Positions 42,042 through 51,088 of a DNA stretch of 64,000 bases are shown here, piece after piece. The DNA lies in contig CATQHQ010000001.1 in NCBI GenBank assembly GCA_958296005.1, positions 884,134-948,133 on the forward strand, given 5' to 3'. A model generated the notes under the pieces. It was given only the letters and a program-made list of their open reading frames with translations, ran no database searches and had not been told where the DNA came from. Every line of letters begins with the position of its first letter. The stretch's first letter is position 1. The position numbers were made by a program, and so were the translations under genes. Source of the DNA: Longimicrobiales bacterium. Lineage in GTDB: Bacteria; Gemmatimonadota; Gemmatimonadetes; Longimicrobiales; Gaopeijiaceae.

Positions 42042-45000
42042 TCAACCGCTGCGACGCCTGGGCACCGCCACGGGCTCCCCGGGCTTCGCCGTGGCGCCCG
42101 CTTCCGCCATCCGAAGCTGGAACGCCGGCACCCGTTCCACGACGTACTCGTTCACTTCCTCGACCAGCGCCGGTACGCGCTCCCAAGCCAAGTCGATCGC
42201 CGCCAGCTGGCCAGCCGAGGGAGGTCCAGCGTTCCGTTCCAGGCCCGAAGCCGCCCGGCCTGGTCGGGCGTCCTGCAACCTCTCCTGCAACGAGTCCACG
42301 GCAGCGGACAGGGTGGCAGCCTCCTCCCTCAGATCGGCAAACGAGCCGCTGTCGCCGGGCCCGGAAGCGTCGGCCGTTTCGGTTGTCTCGTCGGCGGCAT
42401 CTTCGGCGTCGCCGTCACCCCCGGCCAGCTCCTTCAGCAGCGCTTCCGCGTCGTCGAGCTGTTCCGCCAAGCCGCGTAGCGCGCGGGTTGCCAGCGTGAC
42501 GGTGGCGTTGATCGCTGCGGCGTCCCGGACGGCGCTCTGACGGGCACGCAACGCTGTCATGTCCACGGTAACCCGGGGGTCGATCCGCACGACGACTTCC
42601 TGTTGGGCCACTTGGTCGCCCGCGTCGAGCTGCACGACGTACGTGCCCGGCAACACCAGCGGCCCGTCGGCGGAGCCTCCGAAGCGCCCACGGCCTCCGC
42701 CAGGCCCGCCTCCTCCACCGGTTTCCGGCGGCACCTCCACCGGCGGCGTCTCCCGCATGTCCCATACGACCATGTTCATGCCCGCCTCCGCCGGGGCGTC
42801 CAGCGTGCGGAGTTGCTCCCCCATGGCGGAAGTCACCATCAACGCCACCGAGTCCACGCCATCCGCCAGCCAGTACCGTACGACCGCGCCGTCCGGCGGG
42901 TTCTCGGCCTCGTACACGTCCCCCTTGAACGGCCAACCGCCCAAGCGGAACCGCTGCGTCGCGGTCGCCACAGGGAAGAGGTACGCCTGCCGGTCGAACA
43001 CCCCACCGCCTGCGATCTGCTCCAGCGGTGCCAGATCGTCCACGATCCAGATGCTGCGCCCGTGGGTTCCCACCACCAAGTCGTTGTCCCGGGGGTGCAC
43101 GACGAGGTCGTCCACTGGAACCGTCGGCAGCCCGCCCATCCTGTGCCACGACTCGCCCCGGTCCAGCGACGCGAAGACGCCGATCTCGTTGCCCAGAAAG
43201 AGGAGATTCGGGCTGCGCGGATGCTCCCGCACAACGTTCACCGACCAATCGGGCAGCCCCTCGGTGATCCTGCGCCACGACTCGCCGAAGTCGTCGCTGA
43301 CGTAGACGTAAGGGCGGTAGTCGTCGTCCCAATGGCGATCGAAGGTGGCGTACACGCGCCCTTCCGCATGGTACGACGCCTCGGTTCGGCTCACGTAGGA
43401 GCGTTCGGGCAGGTCGGGCACGTTCTCCGCCACATTGACCCACGTCGCCCCGCCGTCGCGGGTGACTTGCAAGTTGCCGTCGTCGGTTCCTACGTAGATC
43501 ACGTCCGGCGACAAGGGGGACTCGTCGATCGTCGTGACGTTGCCGTAGGTGCTGATTCCGTCGTGACGCGAAAGGGTCGAATCGGTCACCAGCGCACCCA
43601 TGATCTCCAGCGAATCCCGGTCGATCGCCTTGGTGAGGTCGGGGCTCGCCTCCTCCCACGTCGCCCCCCGGTCGCGAGAGCGCATCAGGTGGTTGTTGGC
43701 CACGTACACCGTGCTGGAGTTGTGGGCCGACACGACGATCGGCGCGTTCCAGTTGTACCGGTAGGTCCTCTCCTCGCCCTCCTCGGCGTCCGGGTCCGGC
43801 GGAGGCGAAGGCCGCATGTTCATTGCTTCGCCAGTGGACAGGTCCACGCGCCCCGAGTTCCCGCCCTGGGACTCGGTGTACAGGATGTTCGGGTTGTCGG
43901 GGTCGAACTGGTTGTAGAATCCGTCGCCTCCCCAGACGTCGATCCAGTCCCGGTTGCGCAGTCCGTCGCCCGTTGTCGTCTCGTTGGGCGCGCACCACGA
44001 ACTGTTGTCCTGCAACCCGCCGCACACCCTATACGGGTCGCTCATGTCCACGCCGATCTCGTAGAACTGACCGATGGCGATATTGTTGTGGTGCCGCCAC
44101 GTGCGCGCGCCGTCGAAGCTGGTCGCAACGCCTCCGTCGCTGCCGAGCACAACGTAGTCCGAGTTGCCGGGGTCGATCCACATGGCATGGTGGTCGACGT
44201 GAATACCCTCTGCGGCATCGCCTTCCCACCAAGTTCTGCCGCCGTCGTCGGACGCCGAGAGGCTTACGCCGGCAACGTAGATGCGCTCGGGGTTGTTGGG
44301 ATCGATCCGCACCATGCTGAAGTACATCGGACGAGGGTTTCGGCTCGACACCTTCTCCCAGCTCTCGCCGCGGTCGCTGGACTTGTACAAGCCCCGCCCC
44401 GTGCCGCGCGACTCCACCAGCGCGTAGACCAAGTTGCCGTCCCGCCGGTACACGTCGATGCCGATCCGTCCCTTGTCGCCGTCGGGAAGTCCCTTGGTCA
44501 GCTCGAACCAGCTCTCGCCGCCGTCGGTGGTGCGGTAGAGGCCGCTCCCGTCGCCGCCGGCGCTGAAGCCGAAGGCGGTGCGCCGACGCTGGTACATCGC
44601 CGCAAAGAGCGTCTGCGGGTCCGACGGGTCCATGACCATGTCGATGGCGCCGGTGTTCTCGTCCACGTAAAGCACCCGTTCCCAGTTGGCGCCGCCGTCC
44701 GTGGTCCTGAAGACGCCCCGTTCCTCGTTGGGTCCGTAGAGGTGTCCCACGGCCGCCACGTACGCTACGTCCGGGTCCCGCGGATGCACTGCGATCCTCG
44801 CGACGTGGCGCGTGTCGGCAAGCCCCACGTCCTTCCACGTGCGGCCGCCGTCGGTGGACTTGAAGACGCCGCAGCCGTACTGCGAGCTCTGGCGGTTCTG
44901 GGGCTCCCCGGTCCCGGCCCACACCACGTTCGGGTTCGGTTGGAAGACGGTCACGTCGCCTATGGAGGAGCACGGCTGGTCGTCGAAGAGGGGCGTCCAC

Positions 45001-45341
45001 GACATCCCGTTGTTCTCCGTACGCCACACGCCCCCCGACCCCAGGCCGATGTAGAAGACGGCCGGGTTGGACTCCAGCGGCGCCACATCCGCCACCCGAC
45101 CGCCCATGATCGCCGGGCCGATTTCCCGAAAGTGCACGCCGGCCAGGGCCTGGGCGATCGCAGAGTGATCCGTCGGCGACTGGGCTCCCACTGGCGTCCA
45201 CCCCATCGCCGCGGCGAAGAGAGAGACGACCAGGGCGGGGACGACGGGGGCACGGGAGACAACGGTGCCGGCGGAGATCCGGCGGACGGGCCGCCCCGGG
45301 AGCGTCGTCCAGGCGGGACAGGGCAGGGAGTGGCGGAACAT
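42042..45341 (-). CDS. Large exported sortilin/VPS10-like (BNR) protein
   Basis: This 1099-aa protein has a signal peptide ending near VGAQS. The first ~750 residues hold the two-propeller sortilin-like arrangement with repeated Asp boxes (STDGGRTW, TTDGGANW, SSDRGESW, SDDGGRTW, SRDRGATW). IGPAIMGGRVADVAPL and VVWAGTGEPQNRQ are typical of this Gemmatimonadota/Acidobacteriota family. Around residue 830 comes a beta domain, then a Gly-rich linker, and from about 920 a helical coiled-coil tail (VRDAAAINATVTLATRAL, LREEAATLSAAVDSLQERL). Binding rather than hydrolysis is likelier, because no glycosidase residues are evident. The partner may be the coupled SnoaL-like lipoprotein. Confidence 0.92.
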   Translation of the reverse strand: MFRHSLPCPAWTTLPGRPVRRISAGTVVSRAPVVPALVVSLFAAAMGWTPVGAQSPTDHSAIAQALAGVHFREIGPAIMGGRVADVAPLESNPAVFYIGLGSGGVWRTENNGMSWTPLFDDQPCSSIGDVTVFQPNPNVVWAGTGEPQNRQSSQYGCGVFKSTDGGRTWKDVGLADTRHVARIAVHPRDPDVAYVAAVGHLYGPNEERGVFRTTDGGANWERVLYVDENTGAIDMVMDPSDPQTLFAAMYQRRRTAFGFSAGGDGSGLYRTTDGGESWFELTKGLPDGDKGRIGIDVYRRDGNLVYALVESRGTGRGLYKSSDRGESWEKVSSRNPRPMYFSMVRIDPNNPERIYVAGVSLSASDDGGRTWWEGDAAEGIHVDHHAMWIDPGNSDYVVLGSDGGVATSFDGARTWRHHNNIAIGQFYEIGVDMSDPYRVCGGLQDNSSWCAPNETTTGDGLRNRDWIDVWGGDGFYNQFDPDNPNILYTESQGGNSGRVDLSTGEAMNMRPSPPPDPDAEEGEERTYRYNWNAPIVVSAHNSSTVYVANNHLMRSRDRGATWEEASPDLTKAIDRDSLEIMGALVTDSTLSRHDGISTYGNVTTIDESPLSPDVIYVGTDDGNLQVTRDGGATWVNVAENVPDLPERSYVSRTEASYHAEGRVYATFDRHWDDDYRPYVYVSDDFGESWRRITEGLPDWSVNVVREHPRSPNLLFLGNEIGVFASLDRGESWHRMGGLPTVPVDDLVVHPRDNDLVVGTHGRSIWIVDDLAPLEQIAGGGVFDRQAYLFPVATATQRFRLGGWPFKGDVYEAENPPDGAVVRYWLADGVDSVALMVTSAMGEQLRTLDAPAEAGMNMVVWDMRETPPVEVPPETGGGGGPGGGRGRFGGSADGPLVLPGTYVVQLDAGDQVAQQEVVVRIDPRVTVDMTALRARQSAVRDAAAINATVTLATRALRGLAEQLDDAEALLKELAGGDGDAEDAADETTETADASGPGDSGSFADLREEAATLSAAVDSLQERLQDARPGRAASGLERNAGPPSAGQLAAIDLAWERVPALVEEVNEYVVERVPAFQLRMAEAGATAKPGEPVAVPRRRSG

Positions 45342-45556
45342 GACGGCTCCTGGGGCGGCGGGGGTGCGACGGCGGTCGGCGAGAGAAAGATCAGGCGGCC
45401 CGCCAGCACGGCGAGCACGTGCCCGAATGTGTTACGTTTACGACACGAACGCCCGATGCGCCAGCCTGGACCGACTCGACGCCTAGCAGCCCCCGTGTGT
45501 TGTCTCGGCGGCCGACGAGCCGCTGGCGGCCCGCCCCCCGCCACCGCTTCGCCAAC

Positions 45557-46726
45557 ATGTCCGGCACCAGCCAGTTTCGAGTCTACTTGTGTGGCCCCAT
45601 CAGCGGTTGCACCGACATCCAAAAGCACAAATGGCGGGACGACGTCAAGAAGAAGTACGGCAAGTACTTCGACTTCATCGACCCCACCGACGAGCTGCTG
45701 GACCACGAGGCCAGCTCGGCCGAGTTCGTCGATGCCGATCTGCGCGCCGTCGAGAGTTCGTCGGGGCTCCTCGCCAACATGTGGCGCGAGTCGATCGGCA
45801 CGGCTCTGGGGCTCGTCCACGCCAGTCGCGTAGGAAGACCCGTGGTGCTTGCGGACCCCAACTTCCTGCGCCACCGCATGTTGCAGTTCTACGCCGACGC
45901 CGTGGCGGACACCGTTCCCAAGGCGGCAAAGGCCCTCCTGGCTCTCCTCCGCGCCGAGGCCGGCTGGCTGGTGCTCAAGTCGGACGGACGCCAGGAACCC
46001 TTTGCCCGCCAGAAGATCATATCCTCGGTTGGACGCATATGCAGAAGGGAAAGGCAGGACGACATCGTCGTACCGCGGCTCGTCCTCGCCGACGTGATCA
46101 CCGAACTGGAGCGGAGCGACCGCTGGGTGGGAAACGCCGTCGGCTCCACGGAGATCGACCAAGCGGTCTTGAAGATACTTCGTCGCCGCCAGCGGCAGCG
46201 GGACCCTGCCTTCGCCAGCTTGGCGACGGCATGGCGCCGGCGCAACGACGATCCCGCACCGTTCCCACGTCGCGTCCATCCGTCGCGCCAGCGGTCCCTG
46301 GTCCGCGACAGCCCAGGAGTCTCCGGTCCCGTCCAGGTGCCCGTCTCCTGCGGATCCAAGGCCCACTCCACAATCTGGGGCAAGACCGTGCGCCGGCTCG
46401 ACGACATACCGTCCGCCGCCGCCCGCCAAGTCTTCCGAACCGTCGTCGCGGTCCCGGGCATCACGCGGGTTTCGCTGGGGCCCTTCAGCCGCGGCGAAAC
46501 CCGAGCCTCGTGCTGCGCGACCGTGGCAGCGTCCCCAACTCCCTTCGTCCTCGAAGGCAAGCTCTTTGACGCAGGCGAGAAGGGGACCTTGCAGACCTTT
46601 CAGGTTCACGTTCAAGCCGACGCCGAGAAGGAGAGGATCGCCTCGGCAGTCGCCATGGCGCTCGCGGCTCGCGGCCTTTCGAGCGAGTCCACCGTCAACC
46701 CGCCACGCCAGCCAACGACTTCATGA
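45557..46726 (+). CDS. Nucleoside 2-deoxyribosyltransferase-like / ATP-cone fusion protein
   Basis: The start is the ATG at 45557 (MSGTSQFRVYLCGPI, 389 aa). Residues about 5-110 resemble nucleoside 2-deoxyribosyltransferases: YLCGPISGCTD, FDFIDPTDELLD, VDADLRAVESSSGLLAN and ESIGTALGLVHASRVGRPVV. The usual catalytic Glu (GTAxE pattern) is Gly/Leu here. Residues about 135-215 look like an ATP-cone nucleotide sensor: WLVLKSDGRQEPFARQKIIS, then LVLADVITELERSDRW and STEIDQAVLKILRR. The C-terminal ~110 residues (KAHSTIWGKTVRRLDDIPSA) are of uncertain family, perhaps DUF2103-like. The stop overlaps the start of the TonB receptor gene (ATGA). Confidence 0.75.
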   Translation: MSGTSQFRVYLCGPISGCTDIQKHKWRDDVKKKYGKYFDFIDPTDELLDHEASSAEFVDADLRAVESSSGLLANMWRESIGTALGLVHASRVGRPVVLADPNFLRHRMLQFYADAVADTVPKAAKALLALLRAEAGWLVLKSDGRQEPFARQKIISSVGRICRRERQDDIVVPRLVLADVITELERSDRWVGNAVGSTEIDQAVLKILRRRQRQRDPAFASLATAWRRRNDDPAPFPRRVHPSRQRSLVRDSPGVSGPVQVPVSCGSKAHSTIWGKTVRRLDDIPSAAARQVFRTVVAVPGITRVSLGPFSRGETRASCCATVAASPTPFVLEGKLFDAGEKGTLQTFQVHVQADAEKERIASAVAMALAARGLSSESTVNPPRQPTTS

Positions 46727-49700
46727 AGCGACCCGACTCACGTCCTGACGTATTTCTGCGCGCCGCTGTCCTTGCCGTCGCCCTAGCGGGTTCCGCGGCT
46801 GCCGTTACAGCGCTTTCGACCGATCTCGCCGCCCAAGGAGTGACCACAGGCGCGGTTGGCGGATTCGTGTACGACGAAGACGGCCAGCCGCTGGCCGGCG
46901 CCTCCGTGACCGCCGTGCATCTGGAGTCCGGCGCCCGCTACTCTGCTGTCAGCAGGCCGGGCGGCGCCTTTGATCTTCCCAACATGCGCGTGGGCGGACC
47001 GTACACCGTCACCGTCGAGTTCATCGGGTTCGGCGCTCGGTCGGAGGAAGACGTCTTCGTTCTGCTGGGGCAAACCGTGCGGATCGACTTTCCGCTCGCG
47101 ACCGAGGCCGTGCAGCTCGAGGGAATCGAAGTGGTGGCGACCGGCGAGGCCGCCCTGGAAGCCGGGCGCACAGGGGCCGCCACGTCGATCGACGCAACCC
47201 AGGTAGCCACGCTGCCTTCCGTGAAGCGCACGATCCGCGACCTGATCCGCACGGACCCCCGCAACGACGGCAACTTGGCGTTTGCCGGCCGCAACTGGCT
47301 CTTCAACAACGTCTCCCTCGACGGCTCCTACTTCAGCAACCCCTTCGGTCTCGACGATCCGGCGCCCGGCGGCCAAGCCAACGCCGAGCCCGTCCCCTTC
47401 AACGCCGTCGAGCAGGTGCACGTCTCGGTAGCGCCCTTCGACGTGCGGGAAGGGGGGTTCACCGGCGCCAACGTCAATACCGTCACCAAGAGCGGCACCA
47501 ACGAGTTCCGCGCTTCCGCCTACACGTTCACGCGCAACGAGTCGCTCATCGGCAACAAGATCGACGGCGCCACCGTGTCTGCGCGCCCGAACCTGTCGTT
47601 CAACCAGTCGGGGATCACGCTCTCGGGCCCGATCGTCCGCGACCGGCTGCTGTTCTTCGTGAACGCCGAGATCGAGCGGCGAGACGACGCGGGCTCCGAC
47701 TTCGTGGCCGACCGGGACGGCGTGCTGGAGCTGGGTGAGTCGCGGGTGCGCGCCGACGTAATGGACGCAATCCGCGAGCGGATGATCTCCGCCTACGGCT
47801 ACGACCCCGGCCCCTACGAGGACTACGTTCACGCGACCGACAACGACAAGCTGCTGGCCAAGATCGACTGGAACGCCAGCGACCGTCAGCACCTGACCGT
47901 CCGATACAGCTACTTGGACGCCACCCGGGAACAAGGCCCGCATCCGTTCGCCCTCAGCTTCAACAACGCGGGACGCGGTCCCAACGCGGCGTCCCTTCCA
48001 TTCCGCAACGCCGGCTACGCGATCAACAACAACCTCCATTCGTTCGCCGTGGAGCTGAACAGCCGGGGCGACAGCTACGCCAACCGCTTCTTCGCCAGCT
48101 ACAACCGCTTCCGCGACCTTCGCTTCCCCTTCAGCGAGGACTACCCCACGATCCAGATCGGCGAAGGCGGAATCGGCTACACGACCTTGGGCCACGAGCC
48201 CTTTTCCATTCACAACATAGTGCACCAGAACGTCTATCAGTTCACCAACAACCTCACCTACTACAGGGGCAGACACGCCCTGACGGCCGGCGCCAACTTC
48301 GAGTACTTCGGTTTCGTCAACTCCTTCAACCTCTTCCGTCACGGCCTCTTCTTCTTGCCCCACTTCCTGCCCATCGGCTCCACGTTCTCGTCGTTGGACG
48401 ACTTCTTCGCCGCTACCGAGGGCGGCGCCAAGGACTTCGCGAGCATGATCGGGACCGGGCCGTACAAAGGCGAGAGGCCCGGCGTGGGTCAGCTGTCCCT
48501 TTACGCCCAGGACGAGTTTCCGGTCGGCGCCAACCTCAACCTGACCGCCGGGCTCCGGGTCGACATGCCGATCTACTTCAGCGATCCCGTGGACAACCCC
48601 TACTCTCGGTCCCTCATGGCGGCCGACCAGTACGGGAACCCGGAGACCGTGGACCAGAGCGCGCTCCCCGGCGCCACGCCGCTCTTCTCGCCGCGCCTCG
48701 GCTTCAACTGGGACATACGCGGCGACGGTTCGACTCGCCTGCGCGGGGGAACAGGCATCTTCACCGGCCGCATCCCTTTCGTGTGGTTCGGAAACGTTGT
48801 CTCGAACCCCGGCGCCAACCCCAACATCTGGTCACCTGGAAACAACGTTCCGCAAGTCGAGGTTAGGGAGAACACGGTTCTGCAGCAGACGTTCGACTTA
48901 AACGCTATGGACCCGGACTTCACGTGGCCGCAGGTATGGGTTTCCGACATCGCCGTGGACCACGAGATCGTCGAAGGACTGGAGGCCACGACGGAGCTCG
49001 TCTACGGCAACGACATCAACGCCGTCACCGTCCGCAACGCCGACCTGCGCCCCCCTATGCGAACGCTGCGGGACGGACGGCCCTACTACGGAGGCTCCGG
49101 CGCCAACGAACGCAACGCCGACGGCGGGGCGGGCATCTACGTCTTGGACAACACGAGCCAAGGCTACAACGTCAGCGTGACCGCGCAGCTGCGCAAGACT
49201 CTCGCGGACGACGGCGCTGCCTCGCTCGCCTACGCCTTCACCCACGCCAAGAACACGATGAAGACGACCGAGATCGCGTCGCTCATGTGGCAGAACCTGC
49301 CGGTGCAGGGAGATCCCAACAATCCGCGCCTCTCATGGTCGGAGTTCAGCCCCAGGCACCGAGTGCTGGCGACGGCCACGTACACGCACACCTGGTCCGA
49401 GCGGTTCGCGACCCACATCGGCGTCTTTGCGGAAGCGGCCCAGGGCGGACGCTTCACGGCGGCGGGCGGCAACCGCTTCTCCTTCGTCTACGCCGGCGAC
49501 GTGAACGGCGACGGATACGGCGGGAACGACCTGATCTACGTGCCCCTGCACCAGAGCGAGATCAACTTGGCAGACCCCACCCAATGGGCGGCGCTGGACA
49601 GCTTCATCGAGCAGGACGCGTACTTGAGCCGCAACCGGGGCCGCATCTCGGAGCGGATGGGTGCGCTGGCGCCTTGGTTCGCCGGCGTGGACGTGCGCAT

Positions 49701-49959
49701 CCTGCAGGACATCGCCATCGGGCGCCAGATCGTGCAGCTGAGCGTGGACGCCCTCAACGTCGGCAACCTTCTCAACAGCGCCTGGGGGGTGCGCAAGATC
49801 GCCAACCCGTCGGCAACCTCGCCGCTGCGCCTCGTCGAGTTCAACCAAAGCGGCGAGCCCGTGTTCGACTTCACCGCGCCTGCGGAGACGTTCATGCCCG
49901 ACCCCGGGGTGTTCTCTCGGTGGCGGGTCCAGTTGGGCGCGCGGGCGATGATCCGCTGA
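46723..49959 (+). CDS. Oar-like TonB-dependent outer-membrane receptor
   Basis: The ATG at 46723 overlaps the previous stop, so its expression follows that of the nucleoside-enzyme-like gene. The product is 1078 aa. After the signal (LAVALAGSAAAVTALSTDLA) comes a carboxypeptidase-regulatory-like domain (VGGFVYDEDGQPLAGASVTA), then a plug with LEGIEVVATGEAALEAGRTG and QVHVSVAPFDVREGGFTGAN, and a barrel. The TNEFRASAYTFTRNESLIG and GRISERMGALAPWFAGVDVR blocks match the Oar/CirA-like family used for large or protein ligands. No SusD follows, so the system is distinct from the SusCD pair upstream. Confidence 0.94.
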   Translation: MKRPDSRPDVFLRAAVLAVALAGSAAAVTALSTDLAAQGVTTGAVGGFVYDEDGQPLAGASVTAVHLESGARYSAVSRPGGAFDLPNMRVGGPYTVTVEFIGFGARSEEDVFVLLGQTVRIDFPLATEAVQLEGIEVVATGEAALEAGRTGAATSIDATQVATLPSVKRTIRDLIRTDPRNDGNLAFAGRNWLFNNVSLDGSYFSNPFGLDDPAPGGQANAEPVPFNAVEQVHVSVAPFDVREGGFTGANVNTVTKSGTNEFRASAYTFTRNESLIGNKIDGATVSARPNLSFNQSGITLSGPIVRDRLLFFVNAEIERRDDAGSDFVADRDGVLELGESRVRADVMDAIRERMISAYGYDPGPYEDYVHATDNDKLLAKIDWNASDRQHLTVRYSYLDATREQGPHPFALSFNNAGRGPNAASLPFRNAGYAINNNLHSFAVELNSRGDSYANRFFASYNRFRDLRFPFSEDYPTIQIGEGGIGYTTLGHEPFSIHNIVHQNVYQFTNNLTYYRGRHALTAGANFEYFGFVNSFNLFRHGLFFLPHFLPIGSTFSSLDDFFAATEGGAKDFASMIGTGPYKGERPGVGQLSLYAQDEFPVGANLNLTAGLRVDMPIYFSDPVDNPYSRSLMAADQYGNPETVDQSALPGATPLFSPRLGFNWDIRGDGSTRLRGGTGIFTGRIPFVWFGNVVSNPGANPNIWSPGNNVPQVEVRENTVLQQTFDLNAMDPDFTWPQVWVSDIAVDHEIVEGLEATTELVYGNDINAVTVRNADLRPPMRTLRDGRPYYGGSGANERNADGGAGIYVLDNTSQGYNVSVTAQLRKTLADDGAASLAYAFTHAKNTMKTTEIASLMWQNLPVQGDPNNPRLSWSEFSPRHRVLATATYTHTWSERFATHIGVFAEAAQGGRFTAAGGNRFSFVYAGDVNGDGYGGNDLIYVPLHQSEINLADPTQWAALDSFIEQDAYLSRNRGRISERMGALAPWFAGVDVRILQDIAIGRQIVQLSVDALNVGNLLNSAWGVRKIANPSATSPLRLVEFNQSGEPVFDFTAPAETFMPDPGVFSRWRVQLGARAMIR

Positions 49960-49960
49960 C

Positions 49961-51088
49961 CTAACCGAGGTTGTCCGCCAGTATCTCCACGATTCGGTCG
50001 CCGGCCCGCCCGTCCCACAGCGGGGGGACGGACGAGCGCGCCTCTCCCGCCTCGAACTCCGCCATCGCGTCGCGGTACGACGCCAGTATCCCTTCGGGAG
50101 TCGTCCCTGCCAGCCGGTTGGTTCCGATCTCGACGGTGACCGGGCGTTCGGTGTTCTCCCGCAGCGTCACGCACGGCACGCGCAGCGCCGTCGTCTCCTC
50201 CTGAAGCCCTCCCGAATCGGTGAGCACGATCCGCGCGTTGTCCACCAGCTTCAGGAAGTCCAAGTAGCCGAACGGAGCCGCAGTCCGCAGCCGATTCATT
50301 CTCTCCACCCGCCGCACCAAGCCGAAACGGGCCAGCGACTCTCGGAGGCGAGGGTGAAGAGGGAGCACGATCGGCAGGTCGGCCTGCATCTCTTCGAAGG
50401 CATCCAGGATACCCGTCAGCGTTCTCTCTTGGTCGACGTTCGAGGGCCGGTGCAGCGTCGCAACGGCGTATCCGCCACCCCCTCTCAGGTTCCCCACCAG
50501 CCCCAGGTCCTCCAACACCGTCGACGCCTTGGACCGCTCGCGGTGGCGAAGCAACGTGTCGACCATTGTGTTGCCCACCAGGAAGACCTTGTCGTGGGCG
50601 ACGCCTTCCCGCGCCAAGTTCTCCACCCCCGCCTGCTCGGTGCAGAAAAGCAAGTCGCTGATGGCGTCGGTGAGGACGCGGTTGATCTCCTCGGGCATCG
50701 TCCGGTCGCCGCTCCGCAGTCCCGCCTCGACGTGAGCTAGCGGGAACCCCAGCTTGGCCGCCACCAGCCCGCACGCGATCGTGCTGTTCACGTCGCCGAC
50801 CACCAGTACCGCGTCGGGCCGCATCTCCCGCGCCACCCCCTCGAACGCCTTCATGATCTCCGCCGTCTGCACGGCGTGGCTCCCGGAGCCCACTTCCAGG
50901 TTCACCTCCGGGTGGGGCAGCCCCAGGTCTCGAAAGAATCCGGCGCTCATCGCTTCGTCGTAGTGCTGACCCGTATGGATCAGCACGGGGTCGATCCGAT
51001 CGCAGCCACGGTACGCGGTCATCAGGGACGCGACCTTTACGAAGTTGGGGCGCGCCCCGACGACGTTCAGGACGCGAATCTTCGTCAC
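49961..51088 (-). CDS. wecB: UDP-N-acetylglucosamine 2-epimerase (non-hydrolysing)
   Basis: The start is the GTG at 51088, which overlaps the upstream stop (GTGA); the product is 375 aa. It converts UDP-GlcNAc to UDP-ManNAc for capsule, O-antigen or teichoic-type polymers. Motifs present: VVGARPNFVKVASL, HTGQHYDEAMS, LVVGDVNSTIACGL, HVEAGLRSGDRTMPEEINR and TDSGGLQEETTALRVPCVTL, plus the RENTERP tail of the active site. It forms an operon with the bifunctional dehydrogenase upstream, consistent with surface sugar synthesis. Confidence 0.95.
   Translation of the reverse strand: MTKIRVLNVVGARPNFVKVASLMTAYRGCDRIDPVLIHTGQHYDEAMSAGFFRDLGLPHPEVNLEVGSGSHAVQTAEIMKAFEGVAREMRPDAVLVVGDVNSTIACGLVAAKLGFPLAHVEAGLRSGDRTMPEEINRVLTDAISDLLFCTEQAGVENLAREGVAHDKVFLVGNTMVDTLLRHRERSKASTVLEDLGLVGNLRGGGGYAVATLHRPSNVDQERTLTGILDAFEEMQADLPIVLPLHPRLRESLARFGLVRRVERMNRLRTAAPFGYLDFLKLVDNARIVLTDSGGLQEETTALRVPCVTLRENTERPVTVEIGTNRLAGTTPEGILASYRDAMAEFEAGEARSSVPPLWDGRAGDRIVEILADNLG

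Noticed and set aside
45428-45448. Possible palindrome GTGT...ACAC upstream of the fusion gene
   Set aside because: Only the outer four bases pair; too weak to call an operator.
42603-45833. 1076-aa plus-strand ORF opposite the sortilin-like gene
   Set aside because: Antisense shadow; the minus strand holds Asp-box repeats and a signal peptide.
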